64,000 bases of DNA, taken from the NCBI RefSeq assembly GCF_014931215.1, contig NZ_CP063089.1:1054001-1118000 (forward strand). The letters run 5' to 3'. A program made the position numbers and the translations under genes. Origin of the DNA: Campylobacter sp. 2014D-0216. Its GTDB lineage: Bacteria > Campylobacterota > Campylobacteria > Campylobacterales > Campylobacteraceae. Below are positions 56,663 through 64,000 of this stretch, piece after piece; within the stretch, counting starts at the first letter, position 1, and every line of letters starts with the position of its first letter. Below the pieces are notes generated by a model. The model was given only the letters and a program-made list of their open reading frames with translations, was not told the origin of the DNA and made no database searches.

Positions 56663-59200
56663 ATGGATATAAGAAAAGAATATTTAGAATTTTTTAAATC
56701 AAAAGGTCATGAAATCACCCCTTCAAGCCCTTTGGTACCTGATGATGCAACCTTACTTTTTACAAATGCAGGTATGGTACCTTTTAAAAGTATATTTACA
56801 GGCGAAATACCACGCCCAAACCCTCCACGCAAAACAAGCTGCCAAACATGCATAAGAGCGGGTGGAAAACACAATGATTTAGATAATGTAGGCTACACAG
56901 CTCGCCATCATACTTTTTTTGAAATGCTAGGAAACTTTAGCTTTGGAGATTATTTCAAAGAACAAGCCATTGCATATGCTTGGGAATTTGTAACTGAAGT
57001 TTTAAAACTTCCAAAAGAAAGATTATATGTCACGGTACACGAAAATGATGATGAAGCATATGCACTTTGGCAAAAACATATTGAAAAAGAAAGAATTTAT
57101 AAATTTGGTGATAAAGATAATTTTTGGCAAATGGGCGATACTGGACCTTGTGGGCCTTGTAGTGAGATCTTTTATGATCAAGGTGCTGAGCATTTTAATT
57201 CTGATGAGGATTATATGGGTGGCGATGGAGACAGATTCTTAGAAATTTGGAATCTAGTTTTCATGCAGTATGAAAGAAGCGCAGATGGTACGCTAACCCC
57301 TTTACCAAAACCTAGTATTGATACAGGCATGGGGTTAGAAAGAGTTTATGCTATAAAAGAAGGAAAATTTAGTAATTTTGATAGTTCTTTATTTATGCCA
57401 ATAATCGAAAAAATCGCGCAACTTTGCGGAAAAACTTATACTTATGAAAACGGCGCAAGCTACAGAGTGATCGCTGATCATATTCGCTCAAGCGTATTTT
57501 TACTTGCTCAAGGAGTGGGTTTTGATAAAGAAGGTCGGGGTTATGTTCTAAGAAGAATTATGCGTCGTGCTTTAAGACATGGGTATTTACTAGGACTAAA
57601 AAAACCTTTTATGTTTGAACTTGTTGATGTAGTTTGTGCATTGATGGGTGAACATTATACTTACTTAAATGAAAAAAAAGAATTTATTAAAGAGCAAATC
57701 AAACTAGAAGAAGAGAGATTTTTAAGTACCATAGAAAACGGTATTGAAATTTTCAACGAGGAACTTAAAAAAACCAAAGATATCTTTAGTGGTGAAATAG
57801 CTTTTAAACTTTATGATACTTATGGTTTTCCACTAGATCTAACTCAAGATATGCTAAGAGAAAAAAATATTAGCATAGATGAAGCTCGATTTAATGCTCT
57901 AATGCAAGAACAAAAAGATAGAGCAAAAGCTTCATGGAAAGGAAGCGGAGATAAAGCAATTAGTGGGGATTTTAAAATTTTATTAGAAAAATTTGGAAAA
58001 AACACCTTTAGTGGCTATGAAAATTATGAAGAAAAAACCAAAATCGTAGCTATTTTAGATGAAAATTTTAAAATCATAACTGAAGCTAAAGCAGAAAGCA
58101 CCGTATGGCTAATGCTTGAAAAAACACCATTTTATGCAACAAGCGGAGGACAAAGCGCTGATATAGGTTTTATTAACGAAAATGAGGTGTTAGATACACA
58201 AAAATTCTTTGATATTAATCTAAGTCAGGTGAAACTAAAAAACGATCTTAAAACTAATGATGAAGTATTAGCTTGTATTGACACCAAAAAAAGAGAGCAA
58301 ATCGCAAGACACCACAGCGCAACACATTTACTACACCATGCCTTAAGAGAAATTCTTGGTTCACACATTAGTCAAGCAGGTTCTTTAGTGGAGCATAATA
58401 AACTAAGATTTGACTTTACTCATCCAAAAGCTCTAAATAAAGAAGAATTAAATAAAATAGAATCATTAGTTAATGCCTATATCATACAAGCAGATGAAGC
58501 TAAAATCGAAATTTTAGATCTAGAAGAAGCAAAAAAAAGTGGTGCTATAGCTTTATTTAGTGAGAAATATCAAGACAAAGTAAGAGTTTTAACACTAGGT
58601 GCTAGCAAAGAACTTTGTGGTGGTACCCACGTAAAAAATAGTGCTCAAATAGGAAGTTTTTATATCATCAAAGAAAGCGGAGTGAGTGCTGGAGTAAGAA
58701 GAATAGAAGCTGTGGTTAGCAAAGCTGCACTTGATTATATTCATGAAAATTTAAAAGAACTTAACCAAATTAAAGAAGAGTTAAAAACCCATGATATTTT
58801 AAACTATGTTGCAAAATTAAAAAATGAAATCACGTGTTTAAAAAACGAATTAAAAAATTCCAACAAAGCAAAATTAAGCTCTAAAGAAATCAATGGTGTT
58901 CAATATTGTGTGCAAAAAATCGATAGCGGTGATATCAAAGCTATGATTGATACGTTTAAAAACAAATTTAACAAAGCTGCAATTTTGCTTTTACAAGAAA
59001 AAGAAGGTAAAATCATCATCGCAGCAGGCATTAAAGAAGCACCATTAAAAGCAGGTGTTTTAGTCAAAGAAATCGCACAAATTTTAGGCGGAAATGGTGG
59101 CGGTAGAGATGACTTTGCAACAGCTGGGGGCAAAGATACAAGTAAAATAACTCAAGCACTTGATCATGCTAAAAAAATCATCGAAGAAAGTCTTTCTTAA
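56663..59200 (+). CDS. alaS: Alanyl-tRNA synthetase
   Basis: This 845-residue class II synthetase charges tRNA-Ala. The catalytic domain has [55 protein letters not shown] and [10 protein letters not shown]. The editing domain (~550-690) has the zinc motif [14 protein letters not shown] and [16 protein letters not shown]. The C-terminal DHHA1 region ends [15 protein letters not shown]. It overlaps maf by one base. Complete and of usual length. Confidence 0.98.
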   Translation: MDIRKEYLEFFKSKGHEITPSSPLVPDDATLLFTNAGMVPFKSIFTGEIPRPNPPRKTSCQTCIRAGGKHNDLDNVGYTARHHTFFEMLGNFSFGDYFKEQAIAYAWEFVTEVLKLPKERLYVTVHENDDEAYALWQKHIEKERIYKFGDKDNFWQMGDTGPCGPCSEIFYDQGAEHFNSDEDYMGGDGDRFLEIWNLVFMQYERSADGTLTPLPKPSIDTGMGLERVYAIKEGKFSNFDSSLFMPIIEKIAQLCGKTYTYENGASYRVIADHIRSSVFLLAQGVGFDKEGRGYVLRRIMRRALRHGYLLGLKKPFMFELVDVVCALMGEHYTYLNEKKEFIKEQIKLEEERFLSTIENGIEIFNEELKKTKDIFSGEIAFKLYDTYGFPLDLTQDMLREKNISIDEARFNALMQEQKDRAKASWKGSGDKAISGDFKILLEKFGKNTFSGYENYEEKTKIVAILDENFKIITEAKAESTVWLMLEKTPFYATSGGQSADIGFINENEVLDTQKFFDINLSQVKLKNDLKTNDEVLACIDTKKREQIARHHSATHLLHHALREILGSHISQAGSLVEHNKLRFDFTHPKALNKEELNKIESLVNAYIIQADEAKIEILDLEEAKKSGAIALFSEKYQDKVRVLTLGASKELCGGTHVKNSAQIGSFYIIKESGVSAGVRRIEAVVSKAALDYIHENLKELNQIKEELKTHDILNYVAKLKNEITCLKNELKNSNKAKLSSKEINGVQYCVQKIDSGDIKAMIDTFKNKFNKAAILLLQEKEGKIIIAAGIKEAPLKAGVLVKEIAQILGGNGGGRDDFATAGGKDTSKITQALDHAKKIIEESLS

Positions 59201-59742
59201 TGCTTTATTTAGCTTCAAGTTCACCTTCACGCGTAGCTTTGTTAAAAGAGGCTAATATAGCCTTTGAACAAATTATTGTTGATTATGATGAGAGTTTGGC
59301 TATAAAAGATAATCCAAACTCCTATGTACAAAAAACTGTCTTAGAAAAAGAAAGGCAGTTTTTTGTAAAACACCCTGATTTAAAAAATGTTTTGTTTGCT
59401 GATAGTATAGTTTGCGCTCAAAATACAATCTTAACCAAAGCCAAAAATGACAATGAAGCTTTTAATATGCTTAATTTGCAAAGTGGCAAAAGCATTAGTA
59501 TTTTAAGTGCAATGATTTTAATTTTAGACAATAAAAAAATTTTTAACCTTAGCAAGTGCGATTTGATTTTAGATAAATTTGATCCTCAAGATATGCAAGA
59601 ATATATTGATTCAAAATCATACGAAGGAAAAGCCGGAGCGGTGATGTGTGAAGGTTTTCATAAAAAGTATATTAAAAAAATCATAGGTTGTCAAAGCACA
59701 GCTTTAGGACTTAATATAGAACTTTTGAAAGCATTTTTATGA
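59200..59742 (+). CDS. maf: Maf-family nucleoside triphosphate pyrophosphatase
   Basis: Maf proteins hydrolyse non-canonical or canonical nucleotides and were first noted for septum inhibition. The 180 residues start LYLASSSPSRVALLKEANIA (SSSxxR motif), with VLFADSIVCAQNTIL (catalytic Asp region) and YIDSKSYEGKAGAVM. The second motif has Ser-Tyr-Glu-Gly-Lys-Ala-Gly. It overlaps alaS by 1 base and pbpA by 4. Confidence 0.92.
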   Translation: MLYLASSSPSRVALLKEANIAFEQIIVDYDESLAIKDNPNSYVQKTVLEKERQFFVKHPDLKNVLFADSIVCAQNTILTKAKNDNEAFNMLNLQSGKSISILSAMILILDNKKIFNLSKCDLILDKFDPQDMQEYIDSKSYEGKAGAVMCEGFHKKYIKKIIGCQSTALGLNIELLKAFL

Positions 59743-61673
59743 TAAAAATACTAAAAATTTTTCTTTCTTTATGTGTAGTTTGTATAGTAGGCGTTTTTAT
59801 TTTTATTGCTTATTTGTTTTCAGATTCTGATTTAAATCAATACACCTTTAAAGACTATAAACCACCTCTTACTACGCAAATTTTTGATAAAAATGGAAAA
59901 TTAGTTGCAAATGTTTTTGAACAACACCGCTTTTATGCTCCTTATGAAGAACTTCCACCAAGACTCATAGAAGCTTTAGTGGCTATAGAAGATACTAGCT
60001 TTTTTGAACACGATGGTGTGAATATCGATGCAATCTTTAGAGCAGCTATTAAGATTATAAGAAGTGGTGGTAAAACCATGGAGGGTGCTTCCACACTCAC
60101 ACAGCAATTCATCAAAAATACCGAGCTAACTCCTGAACGCACCCTAAATAGAAAACTAAAAGAAGCTTTACTTGCTTATAAAATAGAAAACACCTTAACC
60201 AAAGAACAGATTTTAGAAAGATATTTAAATTTTATTTTCTTTGGCCATGGGTATTATGGGGTAAAGACTGCTGCACTTGGATATTTTAGAAAAAATTTAG
60301 ATGAACTCACTCTAAAAGAAATTGCTATATTAGTAGGTATGCCAAAAGCACCAAGTACTTATGATCCTACTAGACACTTAGACCTTTCTTTGGCTAGAGC
60401 AAATAGTGTAGTTCAAAGAATGTATAATCTTGGTTGGATTTCCAATGAAGAATATAAAAAAGCCTTAGAAGAAATTCCAAAAGTGTATGATGACACTCTC
60501 ACGCAAAATGCAGCTCCTTATGTTACTCAAGAAGTTTTAAAACAACTAAGCGGGATCAAGGATCTAAAAAGCGGTGGTTACAAAATAGAACTTACTCTTG
60601 ATCTTGATGTGCAAAATATCGCAAAAGAGGCATTAAAATTTGGCTATGATGAGATCGTAAAAAGAGATAAAGATGCTAACTTAAGTACTCTTAATGGCGC
60701 CATGATAGTAGCTAATCATCAAAATGGCGATATTTTAGCCTTAGTTGGTGGAGTAAACTACACCAAAAGCAACTTCAACCGCGCCACTCAAAGCTTAAGG
60801 CAACCTGGTAGTTCCTTTAAGCCTTTCTTATATCAAATCGCAATTGACATGGGCTACTCCCCTATGAGTAAGATTGCTGATATATCAAGAATTTTTGAAA
60901 GCAATAAAGAAGATGAAAAAGACTGGAAGCCTAAAAACTACGGCGGTAAATTTTTAGGACTAATAAGCTTAAAGGAAGCATTAACTGGCTCAAGAAACTT
61001 AGCAACTATCAATCTTGCATTAGCATTAGGACTTGATGTAATCCATGAAAAACTTAGCTTTATGGGTTTTAAAAACATTCCCGTTGATTTGTCTATCGTG
61101 CTAGGTAGTTTTGGAATTTCAATTTATGATTATGCTAAGCTTTATACGGTTTTTGGAAATTATGGGATACAAAAAGATTTAATACTCATTAAAAGAGTGA
61201 TAGATAAAAATGGTAAGGTTATTGTGGAATTTAACTCCGGAGAAAGAAAAATCAGCGAACCCGAACAAGCCTTTTTGGTTAATGATATGATGCAAAATGT
61301 TGTAAAAAAAGGTACCGGACGCAATGCAAGAGTTGAAGGTATTGAAATAGCAGGTAAAACCGGCACATCAAACAAAAGTGTTGATGCGTGGTTTTGTGGT
61401 TTAACACCTGAAATAGAAGCTATCATTTGGTATGGCAATGATGATAACAAACCTATGAAGCAAACCGAAGGTGGTGCAAGAACAGCTGCACCTGTTTTTA
61501 AAGAATTTCTAACTAAATACCTAGAACTTTACCCTGATAGTGCAAGAAAATTTAGCATACCAAAAGGAGTATATCAGGGATTTTTTGAAAAACAAAGAGA
61601 ATATTACACTCACACCTCTCCTTTTCCAAAAAACAATCCTAGTCTTTCTGAAAACAGCGAGATAATTTTTTAA
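59739..61673 (+). CDS. pbpA: Bifunctional class A penicillin-binding protein (PBP1A type)
   Basis: The 644 residues polymerise and crosslink peptidoglycan. An N-terminal membrane helix (~7-28) is followed by a GT51 domain (IEDTSFFEHDGVNIDAIFRA, EGASTLTQQFIKN, RKLKEALLAYKIE) at ~70-240. The transpeptidase domain carries SSFKPF (SxxK), SRN in LTGSRNLATINLA, and KTG in IAGKTGTSNKS. A long inverted repeat spans its stop codon. It overlaps maf by 4 bases. Confidence 0.95.
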   Translation: MIKILKIFLSLCVVCIVGVFIFIAYLFSDSDLNQYTFKDYKPPLTTQIFDKNGKLVANVFEQHRFYAPYEELPPRLIEALVAIEDTSFFEHDGVNIDAIFRAAIKIIRSGGKTMEGASTLTQQFIKNTELTPERTLNRKLKEALLAYKIENTLTKEQILERYLNFIFFGHGYYGVKTAALGYFRKNLDELTLKEIAILVGMPKAPSTYDPTRHLDLSLARANSVVQRMYNLGWISNEEYKKALEEIPKVYDDTLTQNAAPYVTQEVLKQLSGIKDLKSGGYKIELTLDLDVQNIAKEALKFGYDEIVKRDKDANLSTLNGAMIVANHQNGDILALVGGVNYTKSNFNRATQSLRQPGSSFKPFLYQIAIDMGYSPMSKIADISRIFESNKEDEKDWKPKNYGGKFLGLISLKEALTGSRNLATINLALALGLDVIHEKLSFMGFKNIPVDLSIVLGSFGISIYDYAKLYTVFGNYGIQKDLILIKRVIDKNGKVIVEFNSGERKISEPEQAFLVNDMMQNVVKKGTGRNARVEGIEIAGKTGTSNKSVDAWFCGLTPEIEAIIWYGNDDNKPMKQTEGGARTAAPVFKEFLTKYLELYPDSARKFSIPKGVYQGFFEKQREYYTHTSPFPKNNPSLSENSEIIF

Positions 61674-61706
61674 AAATATTTTTTATAAAATAATAAAAAT
61701 TATCTC
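61659..61706. repeat. Long inverted repeat spanning the pbpA stop
   Basis: GAGATAATTTTT (61659-61670) and AAAAATTATCTC (61695-61706) are perfect 12-bp arms around a 24-base AT-rich middle that can itself fold. It may terminate pbpA transcripts. It lies 50 bp before msrP. Confidence 0.6.
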
Positions 61707-61756
61707 TTTATTATCCTTTATATGTTTTAATACCACAAAACCTATAAAGGACTTTT

Positions 61757-62650
61757 ATGAAAATCACAAGCGAACAGTTATATAACAAAAGACGCCATTT
61801 TTTAAAACTAGGTGCGGGTGCTTTAGTTAGCTCAACACTTATACAATCCAAGCTAATGGCACTTAATTTCTTTCCTGATCCAAACAATAAAAAGCTAAAA
61901 TTAAGCGATGAAAAAATCGCAACTAATTATGTTAATTTTTATGAATTTTCCACAGACAAAAAAAGAGCCGTTGAGCTTGCAAAAAATTTCAATACTCAAG
62001 GCTGGAAAATAGAAGTAAGCGGGGAAGTAGAAGAACCATTAAGTTTAACTATGGAAGATTTACTAGCTTTTCCTTTAGAAGAAAGAATTTATAGATTTCG
62101 CTGTGTTGAAACCTGGTCTATGGTTGTGCCATGGGTAGGATTTGAACTGCGCGCATTGATAGAAAAGTGCAAGGTTAAAAGTGATGCAAAATTTATCAAA
62201 TTTACCACTCTTTTTGATAAAAATCAATTTGCCGATCAAGCTTCGTTTTTTCCAACTTTAGATTATCCTTATGTAGAAGGCTTAAGAATGGATGAGGCTA
62301 TGCACCCCTTAACGATTATAGCAGTAGGTATGTATAAAAAACCTTTATTGGGCCAAAATGGTGCACCAATCCGTCTTGTTGTGCCATGGAAATACGGTTT
62401 TAAAAGTATTAAATCTATTGCCAAAATAGAATTTACCAAAGAACAGCCAAAATCAACATGGGAGCTAGCCAACCCTAGAGAATATGGTTTTTATGCCAAT
62501 GTCAACCCTAACGTTTCACATCCAAGATGGTCTCAAGCTAATGAGCGTCCTTTGGGAGATTTTTTCACCAAACCAACTGTATTGTTTAATGGTTATGAAA
62601 AAGAAGTAGCACATTTGTATAAAGATATGGATTTAAAGGTTCATTTTTGA
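61757..62650 (+). CDS. msrP: Periplasmic methionine sulfoxide reductase catalytic subunit MsrP (YedY)
   Basis: MsrP is a Tat-exported molybdopterin enzyme that repairs oxidised methionine in periplasmic proteins. The 297 residues have a twin-arginine signal (KRRHFLKLGAGAL, ~11-23), the molybdenum-ligand Cys116 in YRFRCVETWSMVVPWVGF, and the family run VEGLRMDEAMHPLTI, PIRLVVPWKYGFKSIKSI. AAAGGA precedes the start. It overlaps msrQ, its heme-b membrane partner, by one base. Confidence 0.95.
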   Translation: MKITSEQLYNKRRHFLKLGAGALVSSTLIQSKLMALNFFPDPNNKKLKLSDEKIATNYVNFYEFSTDKKRAVELAKNFNTQGWKIEVSGEVEEPLSLTMEDLLAFPLEERIYRFRCVETWSMVVPWVGFELRALIEKCKVKSDAKFIKFTTLFDKNQFADQASFFPTLDYPYVEGLRMDEAMHPLTIIAVGMYKKPLLGQNGAPIRLVVPWKYGFKSIKSIAKIEFTKEQPKSTWELANPREYGFYANVNPNVSHPRWSQANERPLGDFFTKPTVLFNGYEKEVAHLYKDMDLKVHF

Positions 62651-63210
62651 TGTATAAAAAAATTTACAATAGCATCGGATTTTTAGCTTTTATACTTAGC
62701 ATAATTTATAGTTGTTATCAAATAACACAAGAATTTGATATTGTTAAATCTGTGTATTTTTATAGTGGAATATTTGCTTTAATCTTTTTTGGTTGTAGTT
62801 TATTTTTCTCACTTTTAAAATACAAACACTCTAAAGATTATCCTAAATTTTTGGGCTTTTATGCTTTTTTTTGGACTTTAATTCATTTTTTAAATTATTT
62901 TGTCTTTGGAAAAAATCTAAATGTATTTATTTTTATCAAGGATACTTTTAGTAAAATTTTAGAACTAAGTGGCTTTATAGGCTTTTTCATCATTACCTTA
63001 ATGTTTATAAGCTCTTTTAAGCCTTTTAAAAAATTCAGCAAAGTAAGAAAGTTAGGCTATCTTTGTTTTTTAATAAGCACTTGGCATTATTTTTTATCTG
63101 CCAAAGTACCACAAGCGCCACATATTTTAACCCTCACTCTTGCGGTGGTTTTTTTACTGTTTAAGTTATGGAAAAATTACAAAAAGAGAAAAAAAGTAAC
63201 TTTTCTATAA
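62650..63210 (+). CDS. msrQ: Heme-b membrane subunit MsrQ (YedZ)
   Basis: MsrQ passes quinol-derived electrons to MsrP. The 186 residues have about five to six membrane helices (IYNSIGFLAFILSIIYSCY, GIFALIFFGCSLFFSLL, FWTLIHFLNYFVF, FIGFFIITLMFIS, a C-terminal LTLTLAVVFLLFKLW). Candidate heme histidines are in TLIHFLNY and STWHYFLSAK. I choose the ATG at 62650 over a TTG three bases earlier. Sequence is divergent, as is common for this subunit, and the call rests on topology, histidines and coupling to msrP. Confidence 0.85.
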   Translation: MYKKIYNSIGFLAFILSIIYSCYQITQEFDIVKSVYFYSGIFALIFFGCSLFFSLLKYKHSKDYPKFLGFYAFFWTLIHFLNYFVFGKNLNVFIFIKDTFSKILELSGFIGFFIITLMFISSFKPFKKFSKVRKLGYLCFLISTWHYFLSAKVPQAPHILTLTLAVVFLLFKLWKNYKKRKKVTFL

Positions 63211-63259
63211 AAAACTATCATAAAATAAATTACTTTTAAGTATAAACATACAAATCAAC

Positions 63260-63294
63260 CCTTAAAATAAGAGATATATTATCTTATTTTAAGG
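63260..63294 (+). promoter_or_regulatory. Leader hairpin covering the ribosome binding site of the SpdH-like gene
   Basis: CCTTAAAATAAGA (63260-63272) and TCTTATTTTAAGG (63282-63294) are perfect 13-bp arms with a 9-base loop. The last four bases, AAGG, are the Shine-Dalgarno sequence seven bases before the ATG at 63302. A possible -10 (TATAAA, 63241-63246) would start transcripts just before the stem. It may act as a translational switch, or the repeat may be an operator. Confidence 0.7.
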
Positions 63295-63301
63295 AACACT
63301 A

Positions 63302-64000
63302 ATGCAAAGAAGAGATTTTTTAAATGGAATGGCTTTGGCTATACTCGCAGGAATGACTCCTTTGCAAGTACTTTATGGAAAAGAAGCCAAAATAGAAGAT
63401 TTTACCAAAGAATACTACCCTCCAAAGTGGCTTGGACTAAGAGGTAGCAACAATGCAAGTTATGAATTTGCGCATATGTTAAGAGATGGTGAAAAATTTG
63501 ATTTCAGTGCGATCAAGCCAAAACAAGAGTATGATTTGGTTGTAGTTGGAGCTGGAATTAGCGGATTAGCAGCAGCTTGTTTTTATCAAAATAAATTTGG
63601 AAAAAATAAAAAAATTCTAATTCTTGATAATCACGATGATTTTGGTGGACATGCTAGAAGAAATGAAATAGAACTAGAAAATGGCACTATTTTAAGTTAC
63701 GGTGGTAGTGAAACCTTTCAATCCCCAAAAGCACTGTACTCTAAAGAAGTGGTAGATTTACTAGCTTCATTAGGAGTGGATATTGATGAATTAGCCAAAC
63801 GCTTTGATGTGAATTTTTATCCTGATTTAAATCTTAGTCGTGGTGTGTATTTTTCTAAAGCTGAATTTGGTGTAGATAAAGTCGTTAGCGGCAACCCTAG
63901 AAAGGTGATTTGTGATGATATTCCTGAAGGCAGACACAATGGTAGAAGCATCGAAGCCTTTATAGGTGATTTTCCATTAAATGAAAAAGATAAAAAAGAT
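63302..64000 (+). CDS. Tat-exported FAD-dependent oxidoreductase, SpdH-like (3' end outside window)
   Basis: The visible 233 codons start with a twin-arginine signal (MQRRDFLNGMALAILAG). Next comes EYYPPKWLGLRGSNNASYEF, then a dinucleotide-binding motif GAGISG at 83-88 and LILDNHDDFGGHARRNEIEL, the FAD-contacting stretch. This order is the pattern I know from proteins annotated as spermidine dehydrogenase (SpdH). The substrate here is not established. It follows msrPQ, another Tat-dependent redox pair, after a 91-bp gap that holds a strong hairpin. The frame is open to the window end. Confidence 0.8.
   Translation, partial: MQRRDFLNGMALAILAGMTPLQVLYGKEAKIEDFTKEYYPPKWLGLRGSNNASYEFAHMLRDGEKFDFSAIKPKQEYDLVVVGAGISGLAAACFYQNKFGKNKKILILDNHDDFGGHARRNEIELENGTILSYGGSETFQSPKALYSKEVVDLLASLGVDIDELAKRFDVNFYPDLNLSRGVYFSKAEFGVDKVVSGNPRKVICDDIPEGRHNGRSIEAFIGDFPLNEKDKKD

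Overview
This is an AT-rich, gene-dense stretch of a Campylobacter chromosome. Assignment to the genus rests on recognisable protein families and gene order: the blocks yajC-secD-secF ... leuS ... folC ... bactofilin-mfd, sstT-pyrB-pepF-uvrD-truB-csrA-ispE-smpB-clpS-clpA-aat, flgB-flgC-fliE-pbpB, and the aminotransferase/oxidoreductase/hemH block beside alaS-maf-pbpA all match Campylobacter arrangements as I remember them. Some joins between blocks (nrfHA beside thiC, rpoD beside ppk, msrPQ beside a Tat flavoprotein) suggest a lari-group or related species rather than C. jejuni itself, but the species cannot be fixed from the sequence alone. Nothing in the window looks like a prophage, integrated element, insertion sequence, CRISPR array, rRNA or tRNA. 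No gene-free stretch exceeds about 225 bases.

Layout. 1-3753 (minus): 5' part of napA, then the distal rod genes flgG2-flgG under a sigma-54 promoter. 3892-7883: rpoD (plus) converging on ppk (minus). 8107-10438 (plus): nrfHA nitrite reductase. 10464-13353 (minus): thiC with a TPP riboswitch, then the rpe-dnaQ pair. 13497-16272 (plus): rpmB, a two-TM RCK channel, a DUF465 protein and a soluble CZB chemoreceptor. 16281-18881 (minus): a NUDIX hydrolase and groESL under CIRCE control. 19045-21588 (plus): a large AsmA-like envelope protein. 21617-22135 (minus): long HPF. 35679 down to 22214 (minus): a tightly packed 12-gene run joining Sec export, LeuRS, LptE, a degenerate GGDEF protein, FolC, an M23 peptidase, bactofilin, Mfd and a MagIII-type glycosylase. 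35649-36971 (plus): lnt. 36982-38175 (minus): metK. 38319-50549 (plus): a 13-gene run with RNA modification, ribosome rescue and N-degron proteolysis. 50640-53697 (plus): the sigma-54 operon flgB-flgC-fliE-pbpB. 53716-56560 (minus): aminotransferase, oxidoreductase, hemH. 56663-61673 (plus): alaS-maf-pbpA. 61757-64000 (plus): msrP-msrQ and the 5' part of a Tat-exported SpdH-like flavoprotein.

How the genes work together. Respiratory enzymes sit at the left (NapA makes nitrite; NrfHA reduces it to ammonium). Protein quality control is concentrated at 42.1-50.5 kb: SmpB, ClpS, ClpA and Aat share one run with a 148-residue protein that by eye resembles the ClpX adaptor SspB, so tagging, adaptor and unfoldase functions may be co-expressed. 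Cell shape and envelope genes (M23 peptidase, bactofilin, PBPs, Lnt, LptE, AsmA-like) recur through the window.

I did not find a clearly new multi-gene system. The best leads are the SspB-like protein, a leader hairpin that buries the ribosome binding site of the SpdH-like gene, a 19-bp perfect inverted repeat between groES and the AsmA-like gene, competing pairings in the thiC TPP leader, an unusual K+-channel filter, and the conventional CXXCH motif at heme 1 of NrfA. All calls are by eye from sequence and family knowledge; no search or alignment was run.
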